From: an uncultured Bacteroidales bacterium
GTDB taxonomy: Bacteria; Bacteroidota; Bacteroidia; Bacteroidales; Paludibacteraceae
Direction of reading: 5' to 3'
Length of the DNA: 41,683 nucleotides
Assembly (NCBI GenBank): GCA_937885465.1
Contig: CAKZZM010000029.1
Coordinates: 1-41,683 of the forward strand
In this document: piece by piece, positions 17,922 through 26,451 of the stretch
How positions within the stretch are numbered: the stretch's first letter is position 1
How the letters are laid out: every line of letters starts with the position of its first letter
Translations under genes and position numbers: made by a program
Notes under the pieces: model-generated
The model's database searches: none
What the model was told of the DNA's origin: nothing
The model's input: the letters and a program-made list of their open reading frames with translations, nothing else

Positions 17922-19938
17922 TTTCTTCGTTATCTTTAATTATTTGGTCTCCGCGTGATTTCCAAGGTCTTGGCCCGAGTATATGTTCTACATCCTCGGA
18001 AGTGATAACCTCTTTTTCTATTAGCAGGTCAGCCATAGCGTGGTGCCCTTCTTTATACTTGTCGAGGATCTCTTTGGCTCGCTGCATCTGCTCGTTGATG
18101 AGGCGCTTCACTTCTTCATCAATGAGTTGCGCCGTATGTTCCGAATAGGGATTGTTGAAGTAGGTCTGCTGTCCGGTAGAGTCGTAGTAGCATATATTTT
18201 TGAGTTTGTCGCTCATACCATAGTAGGCTACCATGGCGTATGCTTGTTTATTCACTTTCTCAAGGTCGTTGAGTGCGCCTGTTGAGGTCTGCGATAGGAA
18301 TAGTTCTTCCGCGGCTCGTCCGCCGAGAGTGGCGCACATCTCGTCAAGCAGATGGTCGGTGTTGACAAGTTGTCGCTCTTCCGGCAGATACCATGCCGCC
18401 CCAAGAGCCATACCTCGTGGCACAATAGTTACTTTGACTAACGGGTTAGCACCTTTGAGCATCCACGATACAGTGGCATGCCCTGCTTCGTGGTAAGCAA
18501 TCGACCGTTTCTCTTCGGCAGTCATAATCTTATTCTTGCGTTCCAAGCCGCCCACGATGCGGTCAACGGCATCCATGAAGTCCTCCTTGGTGACGGAACT
18601 CTTGCCGTTTCGTGCCGCAATAAGTGCTGCCTCGTTGCATACATTGGCGATATCGGCACCGGAAAATCCCGGAGTCTGCTTCGCAAGGAAATTAATATCA
18701 ACGCTATCATCTAATTTGAGCGGGCGAAGGTGAACCTTGAAAATATCTACTCTCTCTTTCAAGTCGGGCAGTTCAACATGTATCTGTCTGTCGAATCGTC
18801 CGGCGCGGAGTAGGGCGGGGTCAAGTATCTCTGCACGGTTGGTGGCGGCAAGAATGATGACACCCGAATTTGTTCCGAAGCCGTCCATTTCCGTCAGCAG
18901 TTGGTTGAGGGTTGACTCGCGCTCATCGTTGCCGCCTGAGATAACATTCTTTCCTCTTGCACGCCCGACGGCATCTATTTCGTCAATGAAGATGATTGCG
19001 GGGGCTTTCTCTTTGGCTTGACGGAAGAGGTCTCGAACGCGGCTGGCACCGACACCAACAAACATTTCAACGAAGTCGCTACCCGACATTGAGAAGAACG
19101 GCACATTTGCTTCACCTGCCACGGCTTTGGCAAGCAGAGTCTTACCCGTTCCCGGAGGACCTACAAGCAGTGCCCCCTTGGGTATCTTACCGCCTAACTC
19201 TGTGTATTTCTGCGGGTTCTTAAGGAAGGCAACAATCTCTTGTATCTCTTCTTTTGCGCCTTCCAAACCGGCAACATCTTTGAAGGTCACTTTTTGATTA
19301 TTATCTTTATCAAAGAGTTGTGCATTGGCTTTCCCGACGGAGAAGATACCACCGATACCTCCGCCACGCATTCCCCGACTCATCCATATAAAGAAAAGTA
19401 AGAAGAGCAGGAAGGGCAGGATGTTTACAAGCAAGATATACCATATATTGTGGTCCTTCTTATAGGTAACATCAATCTTCTTCTGACCTTGTTGCTCACG
19501 GATGCTGTTCTGCTCGTCCATGTATTTATTGAACTCCACAACGCTTGGTATCTGCACTTTTATCTCTGCGTTGGAAGAAGCGAGCGAATCTTGCTTTTGT
19601 CCTACCGGCGTACCTGTATAGACGATGCCAACCTTATCTTTCTTGACGAAAGCCAGGGCTGTATTGTCGTCTGATACCTCAATGCGCTCAATGCAGTCGT
19701 GTTCAATGTACGATTGCAGTTGCGTGTAACTTACATCTTTGGAAACGGATGATGACGAAGGGGTGGTAAGTGTAGCGAAGTCGTCGCCCTCGCTCATGAT
19801 ATATGCTATTCCCAATAGCCCCACGATGGCTATGTATAGCCACATAAAGTTAGGTCGCTTAGGCTTTTTGTTCGGACCTTCACCTCGTTGACCGTTTATG
19901 TTTTTTTCTTGTCTGATAATTCGTTTTCTATCTGCCAT
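17836..19938 (-). CDS. ftsH: ATP-dependent zinc metalloprotease FtsH
   Basis: Membrane-anchored AAA+ protease that degrades unstable and membrane proteins. The chosen start, MADRKRIIRQEKN at 19938, gives 700 residues; an open extension to 20103 runs through rsfS in another frame and has no FtsH character. Two membrane segments (about 31-48 and 165-187) flank a periplasmic domain. The AAA module has Walker A GPPGTGKT (260-267), Walker B IIFIDEID (315-322) and the SRH ATNRAEILDPALLRAGRFDR. The zinc site HEAGH is at 483-487. The acidic, low-complexity tail after about residue 665 is non-conserved, and its last 28 codons overlap the signal-peptide region of the M16 gene. A short hairpin lies in its leader. 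Confidence 0.97.
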   Translation of the reverse strand: MADRKRIIRQEKNINGQRGEGPNKKPKRPNFMWLYIAIVGLLGIAYIMSEGDDFATLTTPSSSSVSKDVSYTQLQSYIEHDCIERIEVSDDNTALAFVKKDKVGIVYTGTPVGQKQDSLASSNAEIKVQIPSVVEFNKYMDEQNSIREQQGQKKIDVTYKKDHNIWYILLVNILPFLLFLLFFIWMSRGMRGGGIGGIFSVGKANAQLFDKDNNQKVTFKDVAGLEGAKEEIQEIVAFLKNPQKYTELGGKIPKGALLVGPPGTGKTLLAKAVAGEANVPFFSMSGSDFVEMFVGVGASRVRDLFRQAKEKAPAIIFIDEIDAVGRARGKNVISGGNDERESTLNQLLTEMDGFGTNSGVIILAATNRAEILDPALLRAGRFDRQIHVELPDLKERVDIFKVHLRPLKLDDSVDINFLAKQTPGFSGADIANVCNEAALIAARNGKSSVTKEDFMDAVDRIVGGLERKNKIMTAEEKRSIAYHEAGHATVSWMLKGANPLVKVTIVPRGMALGAAWYLPEERQLVNTDHLLDEMCATLGGRAAEELFLSQTSTGALNDLEKVNKQAYAMVAYYGMSDKLKNICYYDSTGQQTYFNNPYSEHTAQLIDEEVKRLINEQMQRAKEILDKYKEGHHAMADLLIEKEVITSEDVEHILGPRPWKSRGDQIIKDNEENEKQTKTNTTDNSADVESAALSTGEAAD

Positions 19939-19951
19939 AAGTATTATTATT

Positions 19952-19978
19952 GCTCGGCGAATATGCCGAGAGTTGAAC
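19952..19978. repeat. Short dispersed element, copy A (ftsH leader hairpin)
   Basis: CTCGGC and GCCGAG flank a six-base loop (19953-19970), forming a perfect 6-bp hairpin about 15 nt before the ftsH start. The plus-strand string GCTCGGCGAA followed by GAGAG and GAAC is shared with copies at 20383 and 22882. Confidence 0.5.
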
Positions 19979-19982
19979 CTTT

Positions 19983-20345
19983 TTATATTTCGGGTATTTC
20001 GGTTATCTCGCCATCTTCCCATAGGTGCTCGATGTCGTAGAAAGCACGCGGTTCTCTGCCGAAGATATGCACTATTATCTGCCCGTAGTCCATCGCTACC
20101 CATTCAGCGTTTTCTTTGCCGTCAACAGCGAAAGGCTTAGCACCGACTGATTTCCTTACGAAATCTTCCACCTCGTCTGCTATGGCTGACACCTGCGTGC
20201 TTGACCAGCCTTCGGCTATGACGAAGCGATCGCAGGGGGCTTCGGGAAGCGACTCTAAATTGACGGTTACGATGTTATGTCCTTTCTTGTTTTGTATGCC
20301 TTCAATAATAGCGGCACTCAGTTGTTCGTTTGTTAATTCTGACAT
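19983..20345 (-). CDS. rsfS: Ribosome silencing factor RsfS (Iojap)
   Basis: Binds ribosomal protein uL14 and blocks subunit joining in poor growth conditions. The 120 residues match the family length and contain its hallmarks: DRFVIAEGWSSTQVSAIADEV, then GAKPFAVDGKENAEWVAMDYGQIIVHIF, then REPRAFYDIEHLWEDG. It lies 44 bp upstream of ftsH on the same strand, a common Bacteroidota arrangement. Confidence 0.95.
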   Translation of the reverse strand: MSELTNEQLSAAIIEGIQNKKGHNIVTVNLESLPEAPCDRFVIAEGWSSTQVSAIADEVEDFVRKSVGAKPFAVDGKENAEWVAMDYGQIIVHIFGREPRAFYDIEHLWEDGEITEIPEI

Positions 20346-20371
20346 AGTTATTTGCTCGTTTTTTATTTTTG

Positions 20372-20403
20372 TGCCGAATGGTGTTCGGCGAAGATAATGA
20401 GAG
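20372..20403. repeat. Short dispersed element, copy C (rsfS leader hairpin)
   Basis: GCCGAA and TTCGGC (20373-20389) form a perfect 6-bp hairpin in the 59-bp gap upstream of rsfS. TTCGGCGAA then GAGAG on the plus strand matches the elements at 19952 and 22882. No U-tract follows in either direction. Confidence 0.45.
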
Positions 20404-20404
20404 T

Positions 20405-21754
20405 TTATTTTTTACCTCTTATGAGGTTGATAGAGCCTGATAGTTGGTAAACGCCTATGTCTGCGGGGCGTTTCTTTGTTACCTTGTGATATTTATTCTT
20501 CGGGTCGGCATCAGTGCCTCTTGCGCGGATGACATAGAAGTATGCTCCCTCAGCGGCGGGTACTCCGTTGATGGTGCCGTCCCAGCCTTTGGCAGGGTCG
20601 GTCCACTGATAGACGAGTTTGCCCCAGCGGTTATACACCCAGCAGTGGAACTCGGCGAGGGATCGATATACGACGCGGAACTCATCGTTCATTCCGTCAC
20701 CATTGGGAGTGAAGACATTGGGCACCTTCAATAGTGATTCTGATACTGAAATATCGAAAACGGTGGAATCGGTTATACAAGAGTCGTTATAGACCCATAC
20801 GAGGACCTGATAATTGCCGTTTTCGGTAAAGGTGTATCGTTGCTCTTCGTCAAAGCGGTCAGCAATGACAGTTGAACCTTTGAGAATGCGCCAATGGTAG
20901 TATTTAGCAACTGGTTTGTTACCATTGGAAAGGAAATTAATCTCCAATGGTGCCGAACCGGATAGTGTTGTCTCGTCAATAGGTCTCTGCGGCTCATTTT
21001 CTGCCCCCTTGCCGTTGTAGTCGCGCGAGGTGGTGATAGAGGAAGGATGAGATGTTACCGCTACGGCATCGTATTGTGCTGTCTCAACGGAGTCGGGTAA
21101 AGAGATAGCAGAGCCAAAGTATTGTGAGTCAAAAAGGAGAGTAAAGGATGTGTTGGTGAATGGTGCGGGGACAGTTAGTTGTTGCCTGGTAGTGCCTTGC
21201 CTCAGGTTCACTGTTTCGCATACGGCAGAGTCCTGCCATGCCGTGCCGTTCCAAGAAAGGGTGGTGTAGCATATTCGGGCGGTGCGGTTGATAGTATGCG
21301 CAGCACCTAAGGTGTCGGTGTAAGACATAGCGGGTACGAGTATATCTGCGTTGATAACCGATTCGTCGCAAAACATGTCAGCGGTAGGCAATTCACCTGA
21401 TAACACGGGCTTTATCGTTTCGTAGTCTAATACGAAGAAAGAAGCGACGAGAGAGGAGCCTTCGTATAATTTATAACCTGTATTATGGGCGGGATATAAG
21501 GTCTCTGCGCCCTGCCCTTGCTGAATGGTGTTGCCGTTTAAGTCGCACCAACGAGCAACGCCGCTACCGGTATATTCGATAAAAGCATCGGTGGCGGAGA
21601 GGTCTTCAAATATCAACACGCGGTCCACCCGCGCAGGCTGAGACTCTTCGGTGAAAGTGCCTGATACTCTGTACTGAGCGGATATAGATGCCGACAAGAG
21701 TATGCTAAATAGGAATATGCAATGAAAATGTCTCACTCTTTTATCACTTATCAC
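20405..21754 (-). CDS. Exported protein with PKD-like and gliding/T9SS CHU_C C-terminal domain
   Basis: A protein of 449 residues with a signal peptide (FHCIFLFSILLSASISAQ). The middle includes a PKD/Ig-like domain near residues 265-345 (YYHWRILKGSTVIADRF, YTFTENGNYQVLVWVYNDSC). The C-terminus is a CHU_C / gliding-motility-associated domain: VPNVFTPNGDGMNDEFRV, then WVYNRWGKLVYQW, then GWDG and AAEGAYFYVIRARG. In Bacteroidota this type-B domain commonly directs secretion by the type IX system, so the protein is probably on the cell surface. About 35 extra residues follow the domain, which is unusual for a signal that normally ends the protein. It starts 4 bp after the serA stop, so the two are likely co-transcribed. 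Confidence 0.87.
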   Translation of the reverse strand: MISDKRVRHFHCIFLFSILLSASISAQYRVSGTFTEESQPARVDRVLIFEDLSATDAFIEYTGSGVARWCDLNGNTIQQGQGAETLYPAHNTGYKLYEGSSLVASFFVLDYETIKPVLSGELPTADMFCDESVINADILVPAMSYTDTLGAAHTINRTARICYTTLSWNGTAWQDSAVCETVNLRQGTTRQQLTVPAPFTNTSFTLLFDSQYFGSAISLPDSVETAQYDAVAVTSHPSSITTSRDYNGKGAENEPQRPIDETTLSGSAPLEINFLSNGNKPVAKYYHWRILKGSTVIADRFDEEQRYTFTENGNYQVLVWVYNDSCITDSTVFDISVSESLLKVPNVFTPNGDGMNDEFRVVYRSLAEFHCWVYNRWGKLVYQWTDPAKGWDGTINGVPAAEGAYFYVIRARGTDADPKNKYHKVTKKRPADIGVYQLSGSINLIRGKK

Positions 21755-21758
21755 TCGA

Positions 21759-22676
21759 TTAGTTGACTCTGAATTTGTCTGTACCGTCTTTGAGAAATCC
21801 TACTGCTTGCTTTGCTGCCGCTACGCCTGCTGCGCAGTTTGCCTCTGCCGTTTGCGCTCCCATCTTCTTCGGGGTGGAGAAATATCTTTCGGGGAAGAGT
21901 TCGCTGAAGCGAACATCTGCTGCCGGCATAATATCGGTAGCATAGCGGATATCACCTCTCTCTTGCATCAGTTCAATTAGTTCCTCCTCGTTTATAACCT
22001 CTTTTCTTGCGGTGTTGACGAGCAGTGCTCCCTTAGGCATAAGCGACACTAATTTGCGTCCTATGCTTCTGCGCGTCTCATCGGTAGCCGGAATATGCAG
22101 CGAAACGATATTCGATTGTCGGTATAACTCCTCTGCCGAATGAACGGGTGTTACACCGGCTGCGAGCATAACCTCGTCCGGACAGTAGGCGTCGTATGCA
22201 ATGATATTCATGCCGAAGCCTTGCGCTATTCGCGCTACATTCCTACCTACATTACCGAAGGCATGAATACCTAATGTCTTGCCTTTCAATTCAGTTCCCG
22301 TTGTTCCGCCAAAGAAGTTTCGCTTGGCATAAACCATCAACCCGAGTGCCAATTCGGCAACGGCGTTGGAGTTCTGCCCGGGCGTATTCATTACGATGAT
22401 ACCTCGTGCTGTAGCGGCATTGAGGTCGATATTGTCGTAACCGGCACCGGCACGAACGATAATCTTGAGTTGCTTTGCCGCATCGATAACCTCATTGTCC
22501 ACTTTGTCAGAGCGGACGATAAGTCCGGCAGCGTCTTCAACTGCTGCGAGTAATGCCTCACGGTGAGCGTATTTCTCGAGCATCACAGGTGTGAAGCCGG
22601 CATGTGTAATCACCTCTTGAATCTCTTTTGCTGCCGATGCGGCAAAAGGCTTTTCTGTTGCAATAAGTATTTTCAT
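21759..22676 (-). CDS. serA: D-3-phosphoglycerate dehydrogenase (Bacteroidota form)
   Basis: First step of serine synthesis, oxidising 3-phosphoglycerate with NAD in the cytoplasm. The start MKILIATEKPFAASA at 22676 gives 305 residues, as in related proteins; the longer frame to 22772 adds 32 residues with no family character. Motifs are IVRAGAGYDNIDL, MNTPGQNSNAVAEL, the Rossmann GIHAFGNVGRNVA, the catalytic arginine in LLVNTARKEVINEEEL, and FSTPKKMGAQTAEAN near the end. The histidine of classical D-2-hydroxyacid dehydrogenases (PHIG) is replaced by Lys in TPKKMG, and the usual acidic partner motif is replaced by DIMPA; both are typical of this Bacteroidota subgroup as I remember it. There is no ACT domain and serC is not adjacent. 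Confidence 0.88.
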   Translation of the reverse strand: MKILIATEKPFAASAAKEIQEVITHAGFTPVMLEKYAHREALLAAVEDAAGLIVRSDKVDNEVIDAAKQLKIIVRAGAGYDNIDLNAATARGIIVMNTPGQNSNAVAELALGLMVYAKRNFFGGTTGTELKGKTLGIHAFGNVGRNVARIAQGFGMNIIAYDAYCPDEVMLAAGVTPVHSAEELYRQSNIVSLHIPATDETRRSIGRKLVSLMPKGALLVNTARKEVINEEELIELMQERGDIRYATDIMPAADVRFSELFPERYFSTPKKMGAQTAEANCAAGVAAAKQAVGFLKDGTDKFRVN

Positions 22677-22769
22677 TGGTTCGAGTAATGTTGTTAGTTC
22701 TATTGTGGTCTCTTGTATGTGTTTGACGGGCATTATGTATGAATAACTCATAATTGCGTAATTTGAAAA

Positions 22770-22799
22770 CAAAAGTAGTATAAATTATGAATATACAAA
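22770..22799 (-). promoter_or_regulatory. Candidate promoter for serA
   Basis: On the minus strand, TACTTTTG (plus 22770-22777) fits the -7 form TAnnTTTG, with TTTG (plus 22796-22799) 18 nt further up. The spacing is slightly short. It implies a leader of about 90 nt before serA. The 310-bp gap to the divergent ligase gene otherwise holds that gene's promoter and leader. Confidence 0.45.
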
Positions 22800-22838
22800 A
22801 CAAAAAACGCAACAATTATTTCATTTTATTGAAAAAGT

Positions 22839-22869
22839 CTTGTTTTGTCAGTTTTTTTTGTTATCTTTG
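22839..22869 (+). promoter_or_regulatory. Promoter for the acyl-CoA ligase gene
   Basis: TATCTTTG at 22862-22869 is a consensus -7 element, and CTTG at 22839-22842 a near-consensus -33 element with a 19-nt spacer. The predicted leader of about 110 nt contains copy B of the GCTCGGCGAA element and a small hairpin GTCC-CTTG-GGAC at about 22940. Confidence 0.65.
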
Positions 22870-22881
22870 CACAAAGTTTAT

Positions 22882-22907
22882 GCTCGGCGAACAGTCGAGA
22901 GAGGAAC
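22882..22907. repeat. Short dispersed element, copy B (ligase leader)
   Basis: The string GCTCGGCGAA, then CGAGAG, then GGAAC closely matches the element at 19952 in the ftsH leader, allowing small changes. Pairing here is weaker (CTCG with CGAG). It lies just downstream of the predicted transcription start. Confidence 0.45.
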
Positions 22908-22986
22908 AAAAGTATTAAAAATGTGCCTGTATAGGGCATTGTCCCTTGGGACGAATGAGTTATGCAGGTGTTAAATTTCAGTAGTT

Positions 22987-24702
22987 ATGGTTAATAAAAA
23001 TTTTGTTAGAATGTTCGAGGACTCCTTCCGTCAGAATTGGGAATTGGAGGCTTTTACGGACTATGAAACCAAGTACACGCTCACGTATGCCCAAGTGGCT
23101 GAGCAAGTGGAGAAGTTGCACCTCGTTTTTAGGGAGTGCGGTATAGAGAAGAATGATAAGGTAGCGCTTATCGGAAGGAATAGTACCAATTGGGCTGTGG
23201 CATATATTGCCGCTATCACTTACGGTGCTGTGATTGTGCCTATCCTGCAAGATTTTCATGCTAATGATATTCATCATATTTTGAAGCATAGCGACAGCAA
23301 ATTTCTCTTTACCGCCGACTATATTTGGGATCACCTTGATGAGAACGAGTTAGGACAAGTGAGAGCGGTGATGTCGCTTACTAAATTCAAGCCTAATGCC
23401 GTTATTGAGAGTGCTTTGCCTGTTATTGACGATGCGAGTGGCGAGAAGATGCAACTTACTCTTGAGCAGATATCTTTGGATAATATTCAGCAGTTATTTG
23501 ATCGTAAGTTCAAGGGTAATTTCCACCCCGATTGCATTCGTTATGATTATAAGGACAATGAGGAGTTGGCTTCAATCAATTATACCTCAGGTACAACCGG
23601 TTTCTCGAAGGGAGTGATGACTACGGGGCGTGCTCTTGCTTCGAATGCTATTTTCGGGCAAACGACCTATAGTAGCGTAGGTCCCAGCCAACTTTTCCGT
23701 GGTGATAGAATGGTAACTTTCCTGCCTCTTGCTCATGCTTATGGCTGTGCATTCGATTTCTTGGGCAATAGTACTATCGGCGGTCATACTTATTTCATCA
23801 CTCGCGTACCGACGCCTAAGGTGCTTATGGCAGCCTTTGCTGAGGTTAAACCGACGCTTATTCTCTCTGTGCCTTTGATAATTGAGAAGATATATCGCAA
23901 GCAGATACAGCCGATGATTGCTAAACCGCCTATGAATTGGGTGCTGCAAGTGCCGCTGCTAAATGATTTTATGCTCGAGCAGATTGGCAAGAAACTGATG
24001 GGTGTGTTCGGCGGTGAGTTCTTCCAGGTTATAATTGGCGGTGCCGCTATGAACGCTGAGGTGGAGAGTTTCTTCCGCAAGATAAAATTCCCGTTCACTA
24101 TAGGATATGGTATGACCGAAACGGCTCCGCTTATCTCATATCGTCCGTGGTTTGAGTTCAAACCGGGCAGTTGCGGTAAGATTCTTGATAATATGGAGGT
24201 TCGCATTACCAATCCTAACGATGAAGGTATCGGTGAAATAGAGGTACGTGGCGACAATGTGATGCTCGGTTATTACAAGAATGAAGAGGCGACGAAGGCA
24301 GCCTTTACCGAAGACGGCTGGTTACGCACAGGAGACCTCGGTTATGTTGATGCCGAAGGTGACATCTTTATCAAAGGTCGCAGCAAGACTATGCTGCTCG
24401 GTCCGAACGGACAAAATATCTATCCGGAGGAGATAGAGGACAAGGTAAACAATATGCCTTATGTTATGGAAAGTATCGCTGTTCAGAGAGAGGGCGCAAT
24501 AGTTGTTCTCGTTTATCTCGACAAGGATGCTCTCGATGCAGCGGGCATAACTGCCGACAATATTCCTGCCGAGATGGAAAAGATGCGTAAAGAAGTAAAT
24601 GGTTTACTCGCCTCATACGAGCAGATAGCCGCTGTTGAGGTTCGTCCTGACGAGTTTGAGAAAACTCCTAAAAACAGCATAAAGAGATATCTGTACAAAT
24701 AA
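22987..24702 (+). CDS. AMP-forming acyl-CoA ligase (long-chain fatty acid type)
   Basis: Activates a carboxylic acid, probably a long-chain fatty acid, to its CoA thioester through an acyl-AMP. The 571 residues have the full ANL core: P-loop YTSGTTGFSKG from residue 199, LPLAHAYGCAFDFL, GYGMTETAPLIS, GWLRTGDLGYVDAEGDIFIKG and KTMLLGPNGQNIYPEEIED. The C-terminal lysine region is EKTPKNSIKRYLYK, in which a Lys near the end is the adenylation lysine. It starts a plus-strand run after a divergent serA, behind its own promoter. Substrate chain length cannot be told from sequence alone. Confidence 0.9.
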   Translation: MVNKNFVRMFEDSFRQNWELEAFTDYETKYTLTYAQVAEQVEKLHLVFRECGIEKNDKVALIGRNSTNWAVAYIAAITYGAVIVPILQDFHANDIHHILKHSDSKFLFTADYIWDHLDENELGQVRAVMSLTKFKPNAVIESALPVIDDASGEKMQLTLEQISLDNIQQLFDRKFKGNFHPDCIRYDYKDNEELASINYTSGTTGFSKGVMTTGRALASNAIFGQTTYSSVGPSQLFRGDRMVTFLPLAHAYGCAFDFLGNSTIGGHTYFITRVPTPKVLMAAFAEVKPTLILSVPLIIEKIYRKQIQPMIAKPPMNWVLQVPLLNDFMLEQIGKKLMGVFGGEFFQVIIGGAAMNAEVESFFRKIKFPFTIGYGMTETAPLISYRPWFEFKPGSCGKILDNMEVRITNPNDEGIGEIEVRGDNVMLGYYKNEEATKAAFTEDGWLRTGDLGYVDAEGDIFIKGRSKTMLLGPNGQNIYPEEIEDKVNNMPYVMESIAVQREGAIVVLVYLDKDALDAAGITADNIPAEMEKMRKEVNGLLASYEQIAAVEVRPDEFEKTPKNSIKRYLYK

Positions 24703-24733
24703 AGGATACTTCTAAAAATTAAAGTATAAACTG

Positions 24734-25768
24734 ATGTTTATCAAGGAAAATGATATAGATGTGATATGCGGTCTGCTTTCCGGTAGGCTGCATATTGTTA
24801 TTACTGCACACATGTCGCCTGACGGTGATGCTATGGGGTCGTCTCTCGCCTTGCAGCAGATACTTAGGCTGCTGCAACCGAGCGATGCGGATGTGAGGGT
24901 GGTGGTGCCAAATGCGTTCCCCTCGTTTCTTGCTTGGCTTCCTCAGGCAGGGGATGTTATTATAGGAGATGCTGATGCCGATGCTACTGCTTCCGTTTTT
25001 CGTGAGGCAGACCTTATTTTTTGCCTTGATTATTGCGAGAGCAAGCGTATCGGCGTTTTGACACCGCTGTTAGAGGAGTCATCCGTACCCCGCGTTGTGA
25101 TGGATCATCATATTAATCCGGGCGTATTGAGTGCTGATGTTATTATTTCTCACCCCGAAGCACCGGCAACGGCTTTTCTTATTCAAGAACTATATAACGG
25201 ACTTGCAGAAAAAGGGTTGTTACCCCGCGATATGCCTCTTGATATTGCCACCTGCATATATACGGGCTTAATGACCGACACCGGTAATTTTGCCTATAAT
25301 AACTCTAAACTGCCTGAACTGTATGTTAATGTGGCTCAACTGCTAAGGGCAGGTGTCGACAAAGAGGCAATATCGGACAATGTCTTCAATCAGTTCTCGG
25401 TAGAGAGATTGCGCTTTACCGGCTATTGCCTCTACCACAAGATGAAGGTCTATCCTAAGTTCCATACGGCTCTTATTGCACTGACATCGGAGGAGTTGAA
25501 GCGTTTTAATTTCCAGTCGGGCGATGCGGAGGGAATAGTGAATATGCCGCTACAGATAGGTTCGGTTTATTATTCCGTCTTTATGCGCGAAGATACCGAC
25601 AAGGTGAAGATATCATTCCGCTCGAAAGGCAATCGCCCCGTCAATATATATGCTTCTGAAGTCTTCAATGGCGGAGGGCATGCTAATGCGGCGGGGGGCG
25701 ACTCGCATGAGTCGTTTGATAAGGCGGTAAAACTATTTGAAGATACATTCAGAAAATATTTTCAATAA
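24734..25768 (+). CDS. DHH/DHHA1 phosphoesterase (NrnA-like)
   Basis: A protein of 344 residues of the DHH superfamily, which cleaves short oligoribonucleotides, cyclic dinucleotide products or 3',5'-bisphosphate nucleotides. The first metal motif is SPDGDAMGSSLAL near residues 29-40, then FCLDYCE, then the name-giving DHH in VVMDHHINPG near residue 123, then GLMTDTGNFAY. The DHHA1 substrate domain ends with FNGGGHANAAGG near residue 315. Length and motif order match NrnA-type nanoRNase/pAp phosphatase. It follows the ligase gene by 31 bp and precedes the next gene by 3 bp. Confidence 0.93.
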   Translation: MFIKENDIDVICGLLSGRLHIVITAHMSPDGDAMGSSLALQQILRLLQPSDADVRVVVPNAFPSFLAWLPQAGDVIIGDADADATASVFREADLIFCLDYCESKRIGVLTPLLEESSVPRVVMDHHINPGVLSADVIISHPEAPATAFLIQELYNGLAEKGLLPRDMPLDIATCIYTGLMTDTGNFAYNNSKLPELYVNVAQLLRAGVDKEAISDNVFNQFSVERLRFTGYCLYHKMKVYPKFHTALIALTSEELKRFNFQSGDAEGIVNMPLQIGSVYYSVFMREDTDKVKISFRSKGNRPVNIYASEVFNGGGHANAAGGDSHESFDKAVKLFEDTFRKYFQ

Positions 25769-25771
25769 GCG

Positions 25772-26431
25772 ATGAAAGAGAAATTGTGTATATTATTCTT
25801 GCTGTTGGGTGTTGCGTTTCATAGTAAGGCAGAATCAAACGAGATGCGCGGTATCCATCCTAATGAGATAAGTATCGGTTGGGGTGATATGATAGCCGAA
25901 ACGGCGTTTTTCCACGAATCGTTGCACCGAGATTACACCCTCTATCCCACGCAGCTTGTGATGACTGAAAATCGTAATTACCATTACATAGGGCATGTCG
26001 TTTTTTCATATCAGTATCGTCACAACGAGTGGTTTAGTTATGGAGGTAAGGTTGACTGCTCAGGCTTTATGTGGGACCGATACATCTTTAACGGCGGCAG
26101 TAATTACGTTCAAGGTAAGGAAGCGCATTTTTGCTATAACCTCGCTTTTTTGCCGGAGGTTAAGTTTACATGGTTTCGTCACTATTGGTTCGACCTCTAC
26201 ACCTCTTTAGGGTTGGGTTTGCTAATCAACGGCGGTAGTGAAAAGGACGACAACGGGCGGCAGACTGTGTGTGCTTGGGCGGCTGATGCAACGCTTATCG
26301 GTTGTTCTGTGGGGTATAACCATTTGTTCGGGTCAATAGAATTTGGCGGGCTGTCAGGTCTGCAAAACCTGCAAAAGGTATATTTGGCAGGCTCGAGATT
26401 TATAACGGCATCTATAGGTGTGAGATTTTAG
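25772..26431 (+). CDS. Small outer-membrane protein, predicted barrel
   Basis: A protein of 219 residues with a signal peptide (MKEKLCILFLLLGVAFHSKA). The rest alternates short beta strands rich in aromatic residues (IGHVVFSYQYRHNEWFSYGGKVD, FTWFRHYWFDLYTSLGLGLLI, FGSIEFGGLSGLQ) and ends with a final strand FITASIGVRF closing on Phe, the usual outer-membrane insertion signal. It is 3 bp downstream of the DHH gene and 20 bp upstream of the lipoprotein hydrolase. No specific function is recognised. Confidence 0.8.
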   Translation: MKEKLCILFLLLGVAFHSKAESNEMRGIHPNEISIGWGDMIAETAFFHESLHRDYTLYPTQLVMTENRNYHYIGHVVFSYQYRHNEWFSYGGKVDCSGFMWDRYIFNGGSNYVQGKEAHFCYNLAFLPEVKFTWFRHYWFDLYTSLGLGLLINGGSEKDDNGRQTVCAWAADATLIGCSVGYNHLFGSIEFGGLSGLQNLQKVYLAGSRFITASIGVRF

Positions 26432-26451
26432 AGATAACGGAGGATATAATT

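Noticed and set aside
19939..20103. N-terminal extension of FtsH by 55 residues
   Set aside because: The extension runs through rsfS in another frame, is Arg-rich and unlike FtsH. MADRK at 19938 begins the family-like sequence.
22677..22772. N-terminal extension of SerA by 32 residues
   Set aside because: It lacks family similarity and overlaps the probable promoter region. MKILIATEKPF at 22676 matches the usual start.
22870..22986. Riboswitch in the acyl-CoA ligase leader
   Set aside because: Only small hairpins are visible; no known aptamer core could be matched.
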